Shown in pieces: positions 11,062 through 22,916 of a DNA stretch of 64,000 nt. The notes beneath the pieces were generated by a model. It made no database searches. It saw only the letters and a list, made by a program, of their open reading frames with translations, and was not told the DNA's origin. The translations under genes and the position numbers were made by a program. The stretch covers positions 147,620,511-147,684,510 of the forward strand of contig OV884059.1 in assembly GCA_930367215.1 (NCBI GenBank). Reading direction: 5' to 3'. Source of the stretch: Pollenia angustigena (lineage: Eukaryota > Arthropoda > Insecta > Diptera > Polleniidae). Position 1 is the first letter of the stretch; each line of letters begins with the position of its first letter.

Positions 11062-11472
11062 CACTTGACAATTGGATATCGTTAGCTAAAATGCAAAAAG
11101 GTGTAATTAACAAAAATTCAAAATCGTGTTTTTGATTGATTATTATAAATGACATTGAACTACATGTATATACAAAATTTTACACTTCTACGATCAAAAA
11201 TTGCGCTTTTATTTACAAAAAAACAAAGGGACGTAACTACAAGTGTGTTTATTTTATAAATGAAAAACTGCGTAATTACTCATTTTCTTTTCAACAAAAT
11301 ATAATAAAATGGTTTCCTTTGAAAGTTGTTTAAAGAATTTCATGGACGACTCATTAATGCATGTTTTCTGGCATGTTTATAGTTTTTATTAAATAAAATT
11401 TTTTGCTTCTCCTGTAAAATTATATTTTTGTTAGTTACGCCTTTTAGCTAACGATATATAAACACGTCACTT
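11062..11472. repeat. ~0.4 kb inverted-repeat MITE
   Basis: Inverted arms share ATCGTTAGCTAAAA and GGTGTAATTAACAAAA-like sequence (11077-11110 and about 11427-11455, imperfect). The outer TGAC ends are near 11067 and 11466. The interior has no supported coding region and no clear target duplication. Confidence 0.6.
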
Positions 11473-12130
11473 TTATCAGATAATGGTACATTTGTGTTTT
11501 TCGCTGCTTACTTCCCTTTCAGCCGACATCCAGAGTCAAATGATGGTTCAATTATATCTCAAAAGGCTACTTAATTATGCGTAATATAATTGATAGAATA
11601 AAAACTGCCTAAGTTATAGTGGATCAAAGCTAAGATTATAAAAGGAAATTTTAACGTATTTTACCGATTATTGCCATTTCTGAAAATGTTTTTACCACAC
11701 TTAATAACAAAATCCTTTTTTCTTAATTGTATTCTATAGTCCACTTGATTAGAAAAATCTTAAGCCATAATAAAAAAAAAAAACAAAATATGTATAAATT
11801 TTTCAAAATCTTGAACTTTAATCAGTTTCGCACTTTAACAGAGATGTATGCATACATCCTAGTAAATTTAAATGCTTAAAATAAAAAGAAAATGAAAGTA
11901 AAAAAATTAATATAACATCACTTTACTTAGATTAATGGTGTTTTCCAGCTTGTTTTATTCTAAAACATTCACCCTTACTAATGGCATAAGGTCATTCGCA
12001 TCGAATGAATCGAGTGTTGGTAGTGTCCTGTAAAAAAGGTGACTTCGGTTTCTATACGGCGACGATTGCCTCAAAGATTGCAATTTTCGCGTAGCGTTGT
12101 TGCTCTTTGGAAAACGGAAAAGTTTGCAAA
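11473..12130. other. AT-rich intronic sequence, no feature seen
   Basis: I see no coding region, RNA gene or repeat structure here beyond short A and T runs. Confidence 0.4.
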
Positions 12131-12144
12131 AAAAAAGAAAAATT

Positions 12145-12925
12145 CGCGAAAATTGTTAATATTTCAAACAAGCCATAATATTGATTAAAAGTCCCTAAAA
12201 TTCCTTAAATGGCAAAAATTAGGTAAAAATTGTTTAATTGGAAATTCGAAAAAAATTTGCTAACAGCGACATTATAGTAAAGTTTAATATTTATTTTAAA
12301 TCGTTAAATTGCAAAAAAAAACACTAAAATTTATTAGAAATAGCTAAATGAGTGAAAAAGAAAACAAAATGTCGGAAAATAAAAAAAAAATTTGCAAAAA
12401 TGGCAAAAATTCGCAAAAAAAATTTAGTATTTCAAAAAAGCCATAAAATTGATAAAAAGTCCCTTAAACTATTAGGAATGGCAGAAATTCGGTAACAATT
12501 CCAAAATTAGCGGAAAAGCGCAAAAATTTGCTAACAGCGGCATGATACCAAAGTCTACTATTTATTATAAATCGTGAAAGCTGTAAAGAATCACAAAGAC
12601 AAATTGCTTATTTTGCGAACACTAAAAGTTATTTGAAATCCCTAAGTGGGTGAAAAAACAATAAAAAACAATCGCGAAAATTTTTAATATTTCAAACAAG
12701 CCATAAAATTTATTAAAAGTCCTTAAAACTATAAGGAATGGCTAAAATTCGGTAAAAATTGCAATATTAGCGGAAAGTTGCAAAATTTTACTAACAGCGG
12801 CATGATACTAAAGGTTACTATTTTTAATTATTCGTGAAAGCTGTAAAGAATTAAAAAACTTACAGGAACAAATCGCGGACAAGGCTGAAATTCGCGAAAA
12901 ATTGCAAAATTTGAAACAAAGCGAA
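12145..12925 (+). repeat. Three-copy ~260 bp tandem repeat
   Basis: Landmarks recur in the same order: ATATTTCAAACAAGCCATAA-like at about 12163, 12425 and 12687, and CTAACAGCG-CAT-ATA at about 12258, 12531 and 12792. Spacing is 256-273 bp. Copies are diverged by point changes and small indels. The units are rich in GCGAAAAT and AATTCGCG words. No coding capacity. It lies in the intron close to the Met/gce exon. Confidence 0.85.
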
Positions 12926-13375
12926 AAACTAATTTGAGATCGCAAAATCGAAATGCAGAAAACTAAAAATGCTGAAGAAATCCATTTCGAGTGGATACGG
13001 ATTTTAGGACATACCCGATTAATAGTTTTTTAAAAATTAAAAAAAGTTTTGGTTCACGCACTTATTGGGTCTCATTTGACGAATTTACGCAACGAATTCT
13101 TGTCGACGAATTCGTCTTACTATGCGAAGTTTGCCGTACGTCCCAGTTGTGTTTCTAGCATTATTTGAGAAATAGATTTTTAAATTGCTTAAAATTGATC
13201 ATACCGTTTTAAACGGATGTTTTAAATTCGATCGATTTTTCACATAACTGAATTTAAATTCAGCGAGTTATAAAAAATAATTTAATTTTTACGATATTAT
13301 AAGGGGTTTGCTGGACATCGAAAACTTAAAACGCAAGAATTTTAATAGTCATTTTTTAATAAGATTTCTGAATTA

Positions 13376-13553
13376 ACAGGGGTGTGCTGGAAATCGAAAA
13401 CGTAAAACGCAAGAATTTTAAGGCTGTTTTTGATACACTTTTAATCTAATTTTTATTATTTTTGTTATAAAATTCCGTTTAATAGAGAAATGATTGTATG
13501 ATATTTAAAATTCCTGCGTTTTACTTTTTCGATTTCCAGCACTCCCCTGTATA
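13376..13553. mobile_element. Small MITE overlapping the end of the Met/gce exon ORF
   Basis: Ends ACAGGGGTGTGCTGG and CCAGCACTCCCCTGT are inverted and continue inward for about 45 bp with AAACGCAAGAATTTTAA. TA-like flanks suggest Tc1/mariner mobilisation. A partial direct copy (TTTGCTGGACATCG, AAACGCAAGAATTTTAA) lies just to the left at 13306-13350. It is 50 bp inside the intron from the splice donor. Confidence 0.7.
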
Positions 13554-13601
13554 ATGTTGATAAAAATTTTGAATGATCTGATAATTAAGGAAAAAACTTA
13601 C

Positions 13602-14861
13602 CTCTTCCTTTAAATATCCCGCCACTAAACCAATACGATTGTCACAATCAACAATACGGCCATCGATCAAATGTCGCGTTTTATATTCTAGGCGGTTTGC
13701 TTCTAAGGAGTAATTCATTACTTTTGGTGGTCTTATAATACGAGCCATTGCTATTAGGACGATATCATTGCCACTTACACCATGTAATGCTGCCTGTGCA
13801 ATGGCATCGTGTTGTAAGAGATGAGGAATGAAAGCTCCTCCATCTACAGAACCCATACCATTGTTGCCCCCACCATACATAGATGACGATAAATTATTAC
13901 GTGATCGTCTTATGAGTTGACTGACTATAGGATAACTGCTTGATCCAGTGGCTACTGCCGAAAAATCACTACGACGAAAACATCCATCTATTTTAACAAT
14001 TTCATATATTTTTTTTGACTCGGATCGTGTGGAGGCTCGAGCTAAACGTACGGTAAAACAACGTTTATCCGCTCTAAGTTTTTCATCAATTGTGGCCATA
14101 TAGTTTTCATCGTTTTCCAAATTATGGTAATTGTGATCGTCTGCATCGGGTTGATGAGGATAGGAACGATGTTGATGTTCTTGAGAAAAGTTGGGCGCCG
14201 TTGTGGTAAGATTTTGACTCGAAGATGATGAAGAGGATTTGGTTAAATTATGACAATCAACAAACAAGGATTCAATATCACTTGGTATTAATTCTTGACG
14301 TAACATTTCTTGATCTTCTGGATGGGTTATTTGTAGTAGATTTTGACCATACAAATCGGACTGACAGTGGCCCAATAAATGTTCCACACTCGATGAAATC
14401 AACACTATCTGGCCGTGACAGGTGAGTGTTATAAAAAAACTATCCAACAGATGTAATAGTGTATTTGTCATTACGTGATTATCACCTATATGTAATGATT
14501 TTCGGCGTGCAGCAGACTTTCCAAAGACATACTGTAAACGCATGCCGTGTGTAGTTAATCTTAAAATAGTCGTTTTGTCTAGACGCCTTGGCGAGTCCGC
14601 TACATGTGGTACCATTTTCGCCAATTCAGCAATGCTTGCATTTAATTTATCACGACGATGTTTTTCAGCTAAATTTCGAGCTTCACGACCATTTATAACA
14701 GTGGATGCTGTGTCTGTTTCTGATGGTGATACAACTGGAGTTGTCACATTGATAGATGTGCTTAAAGAAGCGGAAGAATGAGCGGTGTTTTGCGTGTTAG
14801 CCATGTTTTTAACTGCAATTTGAATGGGCTGCACTATAGTTTGTGTTGGCATAGTCGTCAT
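13602..14861 (-). CDS. Juvenile-hormone receptor Met/gce, first coding exon (bHLH-PAS)
   Basis: Ligand-activated bHLH-PAS transcription factor: the Met/Gce proteins bind juvenile hormone in PAS-B and, with Taiman, activate genes such as Kr-h1 in the nucleus. This exon encodes 420 aa. Residues 58-115 are the bHLH (GREARNLAEKHRRDKLNASI ... RRLDKTTILRL). Residues about 135-305 are PAS-A, with a long Ser/His/Asp-rich insert at 208-250. PAS-B begins near 388 (YKTRHLIDGRIVDCDNRIG) and is cut at residue 420 by a GTAAGT donor at 13601, phase 0. The rest of PAS-B is not in the window. Flies carry two paralogues, Met and gce, and I cannot say which this is. The start ATG at 14861 is the first in frame; a second Met lies four residues on. 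It is transcribed divergently from RhoGAP5A. Confidence 0.88.
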
Positions 14862-15787
14862 TTTTAGTTTGTGTTTGCGCTTTTTTCTATCTACACTTCC
14901 CTATGACCCCTTGTTTAATAAATTTATTACTTTTATATTTTATTTGTAATTGTTTTTCATATACATATGAAGTTTTATTTTTTTATTTTACATTTATTTA
15001 TATCACACTAGTATTCCATTTTTTCGTTATTTTTTTTTACGCCTAATTTTTTATCACTTATTTAATATTTTTCTTAATTTTTCTTATATCTTCTATTTTT
15101 TAATTTCTATTTTACGTTCTTATTGTTTTTATTGTTATCTTTTCAAGGTCTTTCTTGCATATTTTTCTCAGTATTCGGCTCCCTCTTTTGTGACTGAGTT
15201 AAACACTTTTTTGAGTTTATATTCGTCGCCACCATCTCCTTCCATTCATAAACAACCATATACCATATACCTTCCTTACCAGCTAGCCAACCCAGCCACT
15301 CATATAATCGTTTTTCGTCTTTTGGTTGCGTGTCCGTTTTTTTTATTAAATTTTTTCGACTATTATCTGTTTTTTGTGTTTCTATTTTTTTAAATTTTCT
15401 CTATTTAAATAGGTTTATTTTGTGATAAAAACTTTTTCCTTTATCTTTATGAACTTTTTACACAGTTCTTCTATTTGTTCATAGTTTGCAAATATTGTTT
15501 TTTACATGTTTTTATTAGCTACCAAATGGAAAAGTTCCATCGAAAATGTTTGTCGTCTCTATTTTATTTGCAATCAAGTGTGTTCAGTGAGAGTCAGTTT
15601 TGTGTACGTTTGTGTTACTTTTTTTATTCTTTCGCGTAAAAAGATTATTTTTCTTTAGTTGGCATTACTAAAAGAAAATAATTTTAAACTACACAGGGCT
15701 TTAACATTTTTTTTGCGTCGGAAACGAGTCAATTCAGTTCATTGAATTTGATTTAATGGTAATAAGATTAAATTCAAAATTTTTTTG
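14862..15787. other. Upstream region of Met/gce, pyrimidine-rich on + strand
   Basis: Long T-rich stretches (14935-15170, 15330-15620) are seen on the plus strand, so the transcript strand of Met/gce would be purine-rich here. It probably contains its 5' UTR and promoter. No specific element is recognised. Confidence 0.4.
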
Positions 15788-15969
15788 TTTTTCGAATTTA
15801 TTCTATGAGCTAAATTTCAGTTATGTATTTTATAAAGCTTTTTTGTAATAGTTCTATTCCTTCAATTTTCAGAAATGACTTTATACACTACCAGAATATT
15901 ACATTGTATTTTCTTGTTACATTTTAAAAAACATAACTGAAATTTAGCTCATAGAATAAATTCGAAAAA
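15788..15969. repeat. Perfect 39 bp inverted repeat with 104 bp loop
   Basis: Arms 15788-15826 and 15931-15969 are exact inverted copies (core ATTCTATGAGCTAAATTTCA). The loop has no repeat. This may be a recent small foldback MITE; the RNA would form a strong hairpin. No target duplication is identified. Confidence 0.85.
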
Positions 15970-16721
15970 TAAAAATTGTTGAATATAATATAAAGTAACC
16001 TTCGGAAGGAAATAATTCCCAGTTTCTATTTGTAATAAGATTAACAAAAAATTAGTTATTTTTTTACACAAAAAAAAAACAGTGAAAGAAATTTTCGCTT
16101 AAAAAAAAAACAAAATACTCTTAACTTTGTGGAAAAAGACCGTTTCCGAATCCATTTGAACAGGCCTGCATTGGAAAAGTCTTTAAGATGCGACAGAACT
16201 CATTTGTAAATTTAACATACTTGGCGGCACCACGATTAAGTTCAGCTTTTCAATACACTCCCAACAAACACGGAGGTAATAAAGATTGGAAAATCAAAGT
16301 ATTCTCAACAAAAAGGGAAAATTATTTTCAAATTAAAAAATGCATTTATTTTCATCTTGCTTTGAAACAATTTTCTAAAATGTGTATTTTAATGTAATGT
16401 GGAACACAAATGAAAATTATTTTGTTTTGTAATTTAAATTCATTATTTATTAATATAAATTGTCAGCTTAACATTCGGCACCATACCTTAAAGATAAAAA
16501 AGTGTTCCCTCCGTCCTCAAATTCTTGAAAAGATGAAATACTTGACTGCTTTTATTTTAAGGATTGTCATGGCGCCATGGTGTAGCACCGCGATCGTACA
16601 ACAAACTCATATTTTCTTCACTTTCCATTTTTTATACGCATTCTTACCCTAGTCCTACACTAAAGATAAATATCTCAGCAAGTTGGCAAAGTCTTTTTTA
16701 TAAAAATATTAATTTTTATTA

Positions 16722-16752
<31 letters not shown>

Positions 16753-17734
16753 GTTAAAATAAAATTTATATTTTTATATAAAAAAGACTCAAGCTTTAAC
16801 AAATTAATATAAATTTAAATAATAAAAATAAAAAATTTATTTTAGTGTTTATTTAATTTTTTTACTACAATTAAAATTGCTACAATTTCACAAACTTAAT
16901 TTCTTTCCCACACAATTTGCTTCGGGCAGTAACTGCTTTCAGACTCGCCAACTTAGTTGCGCAAGTTACTTACCGAGTACAACAAAGTCTGTACTAAATT
17001 TTGTTCCATATACCGACCTTACCGCTGACATCCACAAACCAAGAGTGCCGAGAGTGAAATTTTTTATTCATTTTTTGCTCTTGCATTGTTTGTCCAATCT
17101 ATTGTCAAAGTTTTGTTTGTGTTTATAAGAAGTCTACGTTTTGTGCTGTGATTAATGTATTTTATTAAAAGTTTTTTTAAATTAAAATAAATAAGATATT
17201 GACTAGAGTTAAATAAAAATTCGCTTAAAATTTATTTATTTCATCAGTTAAGCGGCAAGCTTTGGTTTTTTGTGTAAAATATTTTTTGACGTTAGCTGGG
17301 ACCTATTTTCTATTTTTGTTGTAATGTAGTATTTAATGCCGTAGCGATTCCACCTGCTTATTTCACCATGGTACATACGATTACTTTCTACTTTTGCATG
17401 CGTCTTGAGAAAGGTCAACAAAGTACTAAATGCATAAAACGCTTGGTGTGGAACTCCAGCTTAAAAGCTTTCCCACAACCATAAATTTCCGTGTATTTAT
17501 CTAAAATAAAAATGTTAACCATGAAATGCCCTAAGGGCTTGGTCAAACCGAGTAATGCGAGCGACTTGATTGATTATAAAAACGCTAAATTAACAGCACT
17601 TGATATATGCAAGATATCAAACAATTTTTTTGCAGTATCGAAATTTGTAAATTCTTATTTGAATAAGAATATATATGTATTTGTAATAAAATTAAAAAAT
17701 GTAGACCAAACAGATAAAAAGTGTATAAAAAACT
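15970..17734. other. Intergenic/5' region upstream of RhoGAP5A
   Basis: AT-rich, with A/T homopolymers near 16070, 16735 and 16970. 16877-17128 is less AT-rich but shows no convincing coding potential. It should include the RhoGAP5A promoter and 5' UTR exon(s), which I cannot place. Confidence 0.35.
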
Positions 17735-18914
17735 ATGTCAAAAATAAATGAACCCAGTTCACCAGTGCAAAAAGTATGGAAACCTGAATTGTATAAAATA
17801 CAATTGGAAGCGCCAACACCCAAGCCAATTCATTGTAATAAGTTTTTAGCGAATGCATATGAGAGAGATGAAACAGTTCCTAATTTTTATGGTTTGGAAT
17901 ATCATGGACGTATGGGGCACTTGGAAGCCGAGGAAATATTAAACAACAAAGTAGATGGCACTTTTTTGCTACGTCGAAGCCCCACAGCAAAGGATTACTA
18001 CACTCTAAGCTTACGCTTTAATCAGAAAACAAAACATTTTAAGGTGTACTATAAAACTGGACAAGGTCATTATTTGCAAGAACAATCAAAACATTTTGAT
18101 ACCATATATGACCTTATCGCTGATGGATTAGTTAATTTTTATATGCAACTGCATGCTGCCTCCATTATTCAGGAGATTAATCAACAAACTGGTAATTGTT
18201 ATCAGCAAAGTCCTTACATGACTTTAAATCGCAGAAAATTAAGAGCTCTTTCAAATGATTTACGAAAATCGCTGATAAAGCAAACAAATTGCGCTCCTAA
18301 AGAAGATGATCAGATTGACTCCAGCGGCTCAAACCCTTTATCAGATTTAGATGATTGTTTACAGAATTCCACAAAAACCAATGACAGTTCTGAAGATACA
18401 ATTCTGCCGTTTATATATGAAAAGGCTCATGCTTTTAAAGTACACACTTTTAAAGGTCTAAACTGGTGTGAGGTTTGTGCCAACTTTTTATGGGGGTTCA
18501 CAGCACAAGGTGTTAAGTGTGAAGATTGTGGTATAATCGCTCATAATAAATGTTCTGAACTAGTGCCAGCCAAGTGTGTGCCGGATCTAAAACGTATACG
18601 GGGAGTTTTTGGTACAGATCTTACAATTGTTGCTCAGTTATATCAATGTTCTATTCCATTTGTGGTTCGTCGTTGTGTGGAGGAAGTGGAAGCTCGCGGT
18701 ATGCTACAGGAAGGCATATATCGTGTATCGGGCTTTGCAGATGAAATAGATGCTCTTAAATTGGCTCTTGATAGTGATGGAGAAAAAACGAACATGTCCG
18801 AGTCGGCATATGGAAATATTAATGTTATTGCTGGTACCTTAAAATTGTATTTACGTTTGCTTCCTGTACCGTTGATAACCTTTCAAGCATATCCCAGTTT
18901 TATGGAAGCAGCAA
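17735..18914 (+). CDS. RhoGAP5A: RhoGAP5A (chimaerin) exon 1 of 3: SH2, C1 and start of RhoGAP
   Basis: Chimaerin-type GTPase-activating protein that switches off Rac in response to diacylglycerol and phosphotyrosine signals. The exon encodes 393 residues plus one base. SH2 spans about 54-145 (EYHGRMGHLEAEEIL; FLLRRS with Arg80 in the phosphotyrosine pocket). C1 spans about 231-281 (HAFKVHTFKGLNWCEVCANF, then CEDCG, H-KC, C). RhoGAP starts near 295, with the arginine finger in GIYRVSG (Arg330). The splice donor GTAAGT is at 18915. The open frame past it, to 19135, is intronic. The ATG at 17735 is chosen as first Met of the frame; an upstream coding exon is not excluded. Exons 2 and 3 are at 21011 and 22748; the whole protein is 484 aa and intact. 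Confidence 0.9.
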
Positions 18915-18969
18915 GTAAGTTTATATGTTCAGAACCAAACTTTCAAAATATTTATTTATCAGTACATGT

Positions 18970-19229
18970 ACATGTCGCTCATTTGCTGCAAGACCGGTAT
19001 AACTCAAAAAATGAAATTTTAGAGTTAGAGATGCAGAATTGTTCGCTTTGTTTTTCTTTATATTGTGTATTAAATTCATCTTTATATCTTTTATACTTTC
19101 CCAGTTTGAAGAGAATGAGTCTTCTTTTTTTCTAAGTAGTTAAAGCAAATCAAAAAATTTAAATGCGTTTATCTCGAAATGGATTTTTTTTTTGAGTTAT
19201 GCCGGTCTTGCAGCAAATGAGCGATGTGG
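18970..19229. mobile_element. ~260 bp MITE in RhoGAP5A intron 1
   Basis: Inverted arms of about 50 bp share CGCTCATTTGCTGCAAGACC and ATAACTCAAAAAA (18974-19022 and about 19176-19226). The MITE starts only 56 bp after the splice donor. No coding capacity; TA-like flank on the left only. Confidence 0.75.
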
Positions 19230-19617
19230 TCTTTTTTTGAAGTTAAACTAGTGTGAAACTGTAGTAAAGTACTCATGGAAGTAAAATTTTGATAGTATTA
19301 TGCTGAATAAAATTTAATTTCACTAGTCGTGGGGGCTACTAAAAATTTTGACATTAGCGTAGAAACTCGACAATATTAATTCACCATAGAACTTACTACT
19401 TTTTCACACACACTCTTTAAAGAGCAAATTCTACTTTTTTGATGAATATTTTTACCCTGTTTTTATAAATGCTTAGAAGTGCTTTCGCAGCGGATCAAAC
19501 AATTTTTTAAATTCTGTTAAACAGACGTCTTTTCTGTTTTGAATATCTATCTGTTTACCAAACGTGCTGCTTAAATTTCGCCATCTACACTTTTTCTCTC
19601 TACATATGGCACTTGTT

Positions 19618-19943
19618 CAACAATAGAGCATTAACTCAAAATTTAACTAACCATTTTTTTTAACAAAAAGAAGACAAAATAGCACGATACTTTTACGTAG
19701 CGATTTTTTCCAAAAAGTTCAACAGTACAGCATTAACTCAAAATTTAAAAAATTTTAAATTTTTAGTAAAAGCAAAAAACTTTATATTAAAGGCATATGA
19801 AAAAGAAGTTTAAACTAACCGTTTAATTAACAAAATAGCATGATACTTTTAAAGCGGTTAGATATGAATATAACGTGTCGATTTTTTCCAAAAAGTGGAA
19901 AAATAAACATTTTGAGTAATTACCCCATTGTTGAACAAGTGCG
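19618..19943. mobile_element. 326 bp MITE flanked by ATAT in RhoGAP5A intron 1
   Basis: Ends GGCACTTGTTCAACAAT and ATTGTTGAACAAGTGCG are inverted and bounded by ATAT on both sides. Inside each end is an ACTCAAAA-like motif. A larger relative is at 36883-37463, also bounded by ATAT. Confidence 0.75.
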
Positions 19944-21010
19944 ATATGTTAAGTTTAAGTTTTAATTTAGATAAATGCTTTTACAAACTGTTAAATTTTA
20001 TATATGTATAAGGAAAAATTCAGGAAATTTGTTCTGATGTGTGAAGAAATATTGATTCTAGACCCATCTTTTAGTGAAACGATCGACTCAGAATAACTTT
20101 CTGAATCTATCTAACGATTTCCGTTTGGTTGGTTGTCCGTCCATGTAAACCTCGTGCGCAAAGGAAATGTCACGCTTACGGAGTTAATTTGGTATGTGTT
20201 AGTTGTCATAAGGACGAAGCCTACGTAAACGGTGAGAATGGGTCTATACTTTCACATTGCCTCCAGAAAACTTTTTCCGCATTACGTTTGTGTCCATAAA
20301 CTATCTGCTACTTATGTTCATATTAATGTAGATTAAATACGAATTACTTAATACAAACTAAATTACTTTTACCAAATTTTGCTAGAATCTTTCCATAATT
20401 GGCCGTAGCTCTCATACAAATAAGTATCCCGGAAATAATTTTTAATATGTACATTAACTTCCTTATAATTATTTACATATGAATCTTTCAGAAGTTAAAA
20501 TGCCTAACTCCACAAAATAAAATGTAGAGTAAATTAGTATGATTTCCAAAATTAAAGATGCTACAAAAGATGTTGCCTAACCCGCGAAGCTTAGTAATTC
20601 ATATTTAATCAAATAAGATTAAAACTCTATACCGATTTTTCAAATTATTTTTTTTTTTGAAAATATTTAAATTATAAAAGAACAATTTTCAAAGAGTTCA
20701 CAGCTAATATAACAAAATTGAGAAATTTTTGAAAAGTCAAGTTAAGTTAGGCTTTTAGCTTTAGTCCGTCCCTAAAATCATTTAGGATTTTAAAAATCTC
20801 ATATAGTTGATATGTACTATCTATATACTAATCGGAACAAATAACTGTTATGTGAATTTTAACCTTATATCATAATTCTATTCATTTTTAAAACCTCGAT
20901 TAATTAATAAATAAAAAAAATATAGCACAGCCACTTCTATATTTCTTAACTAGATTTCATAATTGACTTTAGTTGTCCTGTATAATTTTTAAAATTTTCT
21001 CTTTTTTAAG
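19944..21010. other. RhoGAP5A intron 1 remainder
   Basis: 20090-20180 resembles part of the common dispersed fly repeat (GTCCGTCCATGTAAACCTCG, compare 39455-39610 in reverse). The rest is AT-rich with nothing recognised. Confidence 0.4.
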
Positions 21011-21116
21011 GAAACAACCATCAAGATGAACAAATTAACCAAATGAAAGAAGCCGTCAAAAATCTTCCTTTAGCTCATTATAATTGTTTAAAATTTATGA
21101 TGGAACATTTAAAAAG
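21011..21116 (+). CDS. RhoGAP5A: RhoGAP5A exon 2 (RhoGAP middle)
   Basis: Acceptor TTTTTTAAG precedes 21011 and donor GTAATG follows 21116. The phase joins exactly with exon 1 (A|GA) and exon 3 (AG|A). It encodes NNHQDEQINQMKEAVKNLPL then AHYNCLKFMMEHLK, which aligns to the chimaerin 'LPPAH-ETL-YLM-HLKR' helix region. Confidence 0.88.
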
Positions 21117-21188
21117 GTAATGATTACAACTTTTACTAAATCATATGCTTTTTTAAATATTGATTTTTATTTTTTATTGCAAAATAAT

Positions 21189-21426
21189 CAGGCCTGTTCT
21201 GAAAATCACTTTAACTTAAATCACGTGATTTCAAATCACATGTGCCTTCTAAAATCACACGTGTGATATCTTAGTATCCCGTTTTCGTATGTTTTGGTGG
21301 GATCTTCAATTGCCGAAAGCACACCGAGAAACACAAAAACGGCATGACTTTCAGAACACCACAAAATCACACGTATTATTTCAAAAGCACGTGATTTGAA
21401 ATCACGTGATTTTCAGAATAGACCCG
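21189..21426. mobile_element. Harbinger-type MITE (GGCCTGTTCTG termini) in RhoGAP5A intron 2
   Basis: Left end CAGGCCTGTTCTGAAAATCA and right end TGATTTTCAGAATAGACCCG are inverted, flanked by AAT on both sides. The interior repeats AATCACGTGATTT words. The same termini mark the transposase-bearing element at 24778 and the MITE at 27090. Confidence 0.78.
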
Positions 21427-21429
21427 AAT

Positions 21430-22339
21430 GTGTTATTTTTTAACAATAATATTTTGTTTTTTATAATAAATCTCATAACCTCATTACGGTCCATGATAAA
21501 AATATCGAAAGGCTTTTTAGAACAAAAGTAAAGACATAAATTAAGAAATAGATTTCGGTTAGGTTAGCTAGAAAGGTCAGTACAAAATTCATTTTCACAT
21601 TCGCACCCAGATACTGGTATGGTCACTGATACTCAACACAGAGAAGGGGCTACTACACTCCAAATGTCACCCGAACCAAGATCTATACATCACGAAAAGT
21701 GAGTCTCCATAATAAATCTCGTAGTACTAGGGTCCTTAAAATCTTATTAACCTGGACATTTTGTTTACAGACTCTTTCTCGTCAACTCCTATACACCACC
21801 TTCTTACAACCAAAAAAAAGTGCGCTCCTAATATAAAGTATTTTTGCAATGCGTTTTTGAAAAGAAAAAATTGTCGGACGCAGGCGTCGCCTTTTTAAAT
21901 TTTTCTTATATCTTTAGCATTTACAGTGGGATCTTTAAGTATAATATATCAAAGTGTTTGTCTTGAGATGATTGGATTGCCACAGTTTTATGAAACTAGA
22001 AATTACACTATCAAATTCAGTGAAGATCGGTCGATATAAAGCAAACTGTCGGAAAATACTTAAGGACGCCGAAACCCGTTACGAATAACGCTATTGTAAA
22101 AAATTTTGGTCTGTAACATTAATTTTCTCGCAACAAAACATATCTATTTTTCAAAGTTTGGGGTCATTTTGAAGGGTTAATCTTCTTGTGAATGTGTCGT
22201 TATTTTTTTTAAGTGGTTCGAGTAAATTACAAATATTAAACATGTTTATTTCTAAACGTATTTTGGAGTTATGGCAAATGAGCAAAATTTGTTTAACAAA
22301 AGTTTGAAAATGGAGTTTTGAAACTGCTGGTAAAAAAAT
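21430..22339. other. RhoGAP5A intron 2, no feature recognised
   Basis: Mixed AT-rich sequence. 21540-21830 is somewhat less AT-rich, but I see no reading frame or repeat I can name. Confidence 0.35.
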
Positions 22340-22475
22340 ATTTTTTTTTTCATACCTGCAAATAGGTTGACGGTATCCAATGAAGACAAAAACTCATATA
22401 AGTTAATACGTGTTATATTGTCGGCCCATTGGATGTGATGTGCATTGGCCTCACATCCTAGTACCAGCCACATGT
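22340..22475 (-). pseudogene. LINE endonuclease fragment
   Basis: The reverse strand reads WLVLGCEANAHHIQW and LYEFLSSLDTVNLF, the 'GcDANaHH-qWgs' and 'FI--s-L---N' region of a jockey/LOA-type LINE endonuclease. Only about 40 residues remain. It compares with LVLGCDANPHHSQWG in the LOA-like LINE at 31300, but is a different, diverged copy. Confidence 0.65.
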
Positions 22476-22747
22476 CTTTTCTACTCTTCTTTCACTCTTT
22501 CTTGCACTTTCTCACCATGTGCATCGGGACCCTCATATGGCATTTTTACCGATGCTAATGGTAGGACCGTTTTGGATATTTAAATTGTTTGAAATTCATC
22601 ACACCTATTAAAAACGATCGTTTTTAAATCGAATGATTTTTATATCTGTACCTAATATTTAAATTTAATAATAAAATAGAAAAATATTAAAAAATTAAAT
22701 ACATAGTTCATATATACTTAATTTTAAAATAATAATTTCATTTACAG

Positions 22748-22916
22748 AGTCGCCTCCCATTATGCTGTGAATAAAATGAATGAACATAATTTAGCTACAG
22801 TATTTGCACCAACTTTAATTGCCACACCACAACATCTTACCAATTTAACAGAGGAAATATTTATGTTATCTTCTTTGATAACAAATTGTTCTCTTATTTT
22901 TAACAGAATTTTATAA
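22748..22916 (+). CDS. RhoGAP5A: RhoGAP5A exon 3 (RhoGAP end, stop)
   Basis: Acceptor TTTACAG ends at 22747. The exon encodes VASHYAVNKMNEHNLATVFA then PTLIATPQ, the conserved 'N-M---NLa-vFaPtl' RhoGAP motif, and ends at TAA 22914-22916. A polyadenylation-like AATAAA is near 23031. It converges on the PpV 3' end about 1.2 kb away. Confidence 0.9.

Larger units (their letters stand above)
1..13601 (-). other. Probable large first intron of Met/gce gene, transposon-filled
   Basis: The Met/gce exon ends with a splice donor at 13601 and no PAS-B continuation is recognisable down to position 1, so this whole stretch is inferred to be intron of at least 13.6 kb. It holds the nested repeats listed separately. 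Bases 1-266 are AT-rich and I see no feature there. Confidence 0.55.

Noticed and set aside
16188..17128. Small plus-strand frames upstream of RhoGAP5A
   Set aside because: AT-driven composition, no domain similarity and no splice logic to the SH2 exon.
18915..19135. Open reading frame continuing past RhoGAP5A exon 1
   Set aside because: It follows a GTAAGT donor, does not match RhoGAP, and runs into a MITE; exons 2 and 3 supply the real continuation.
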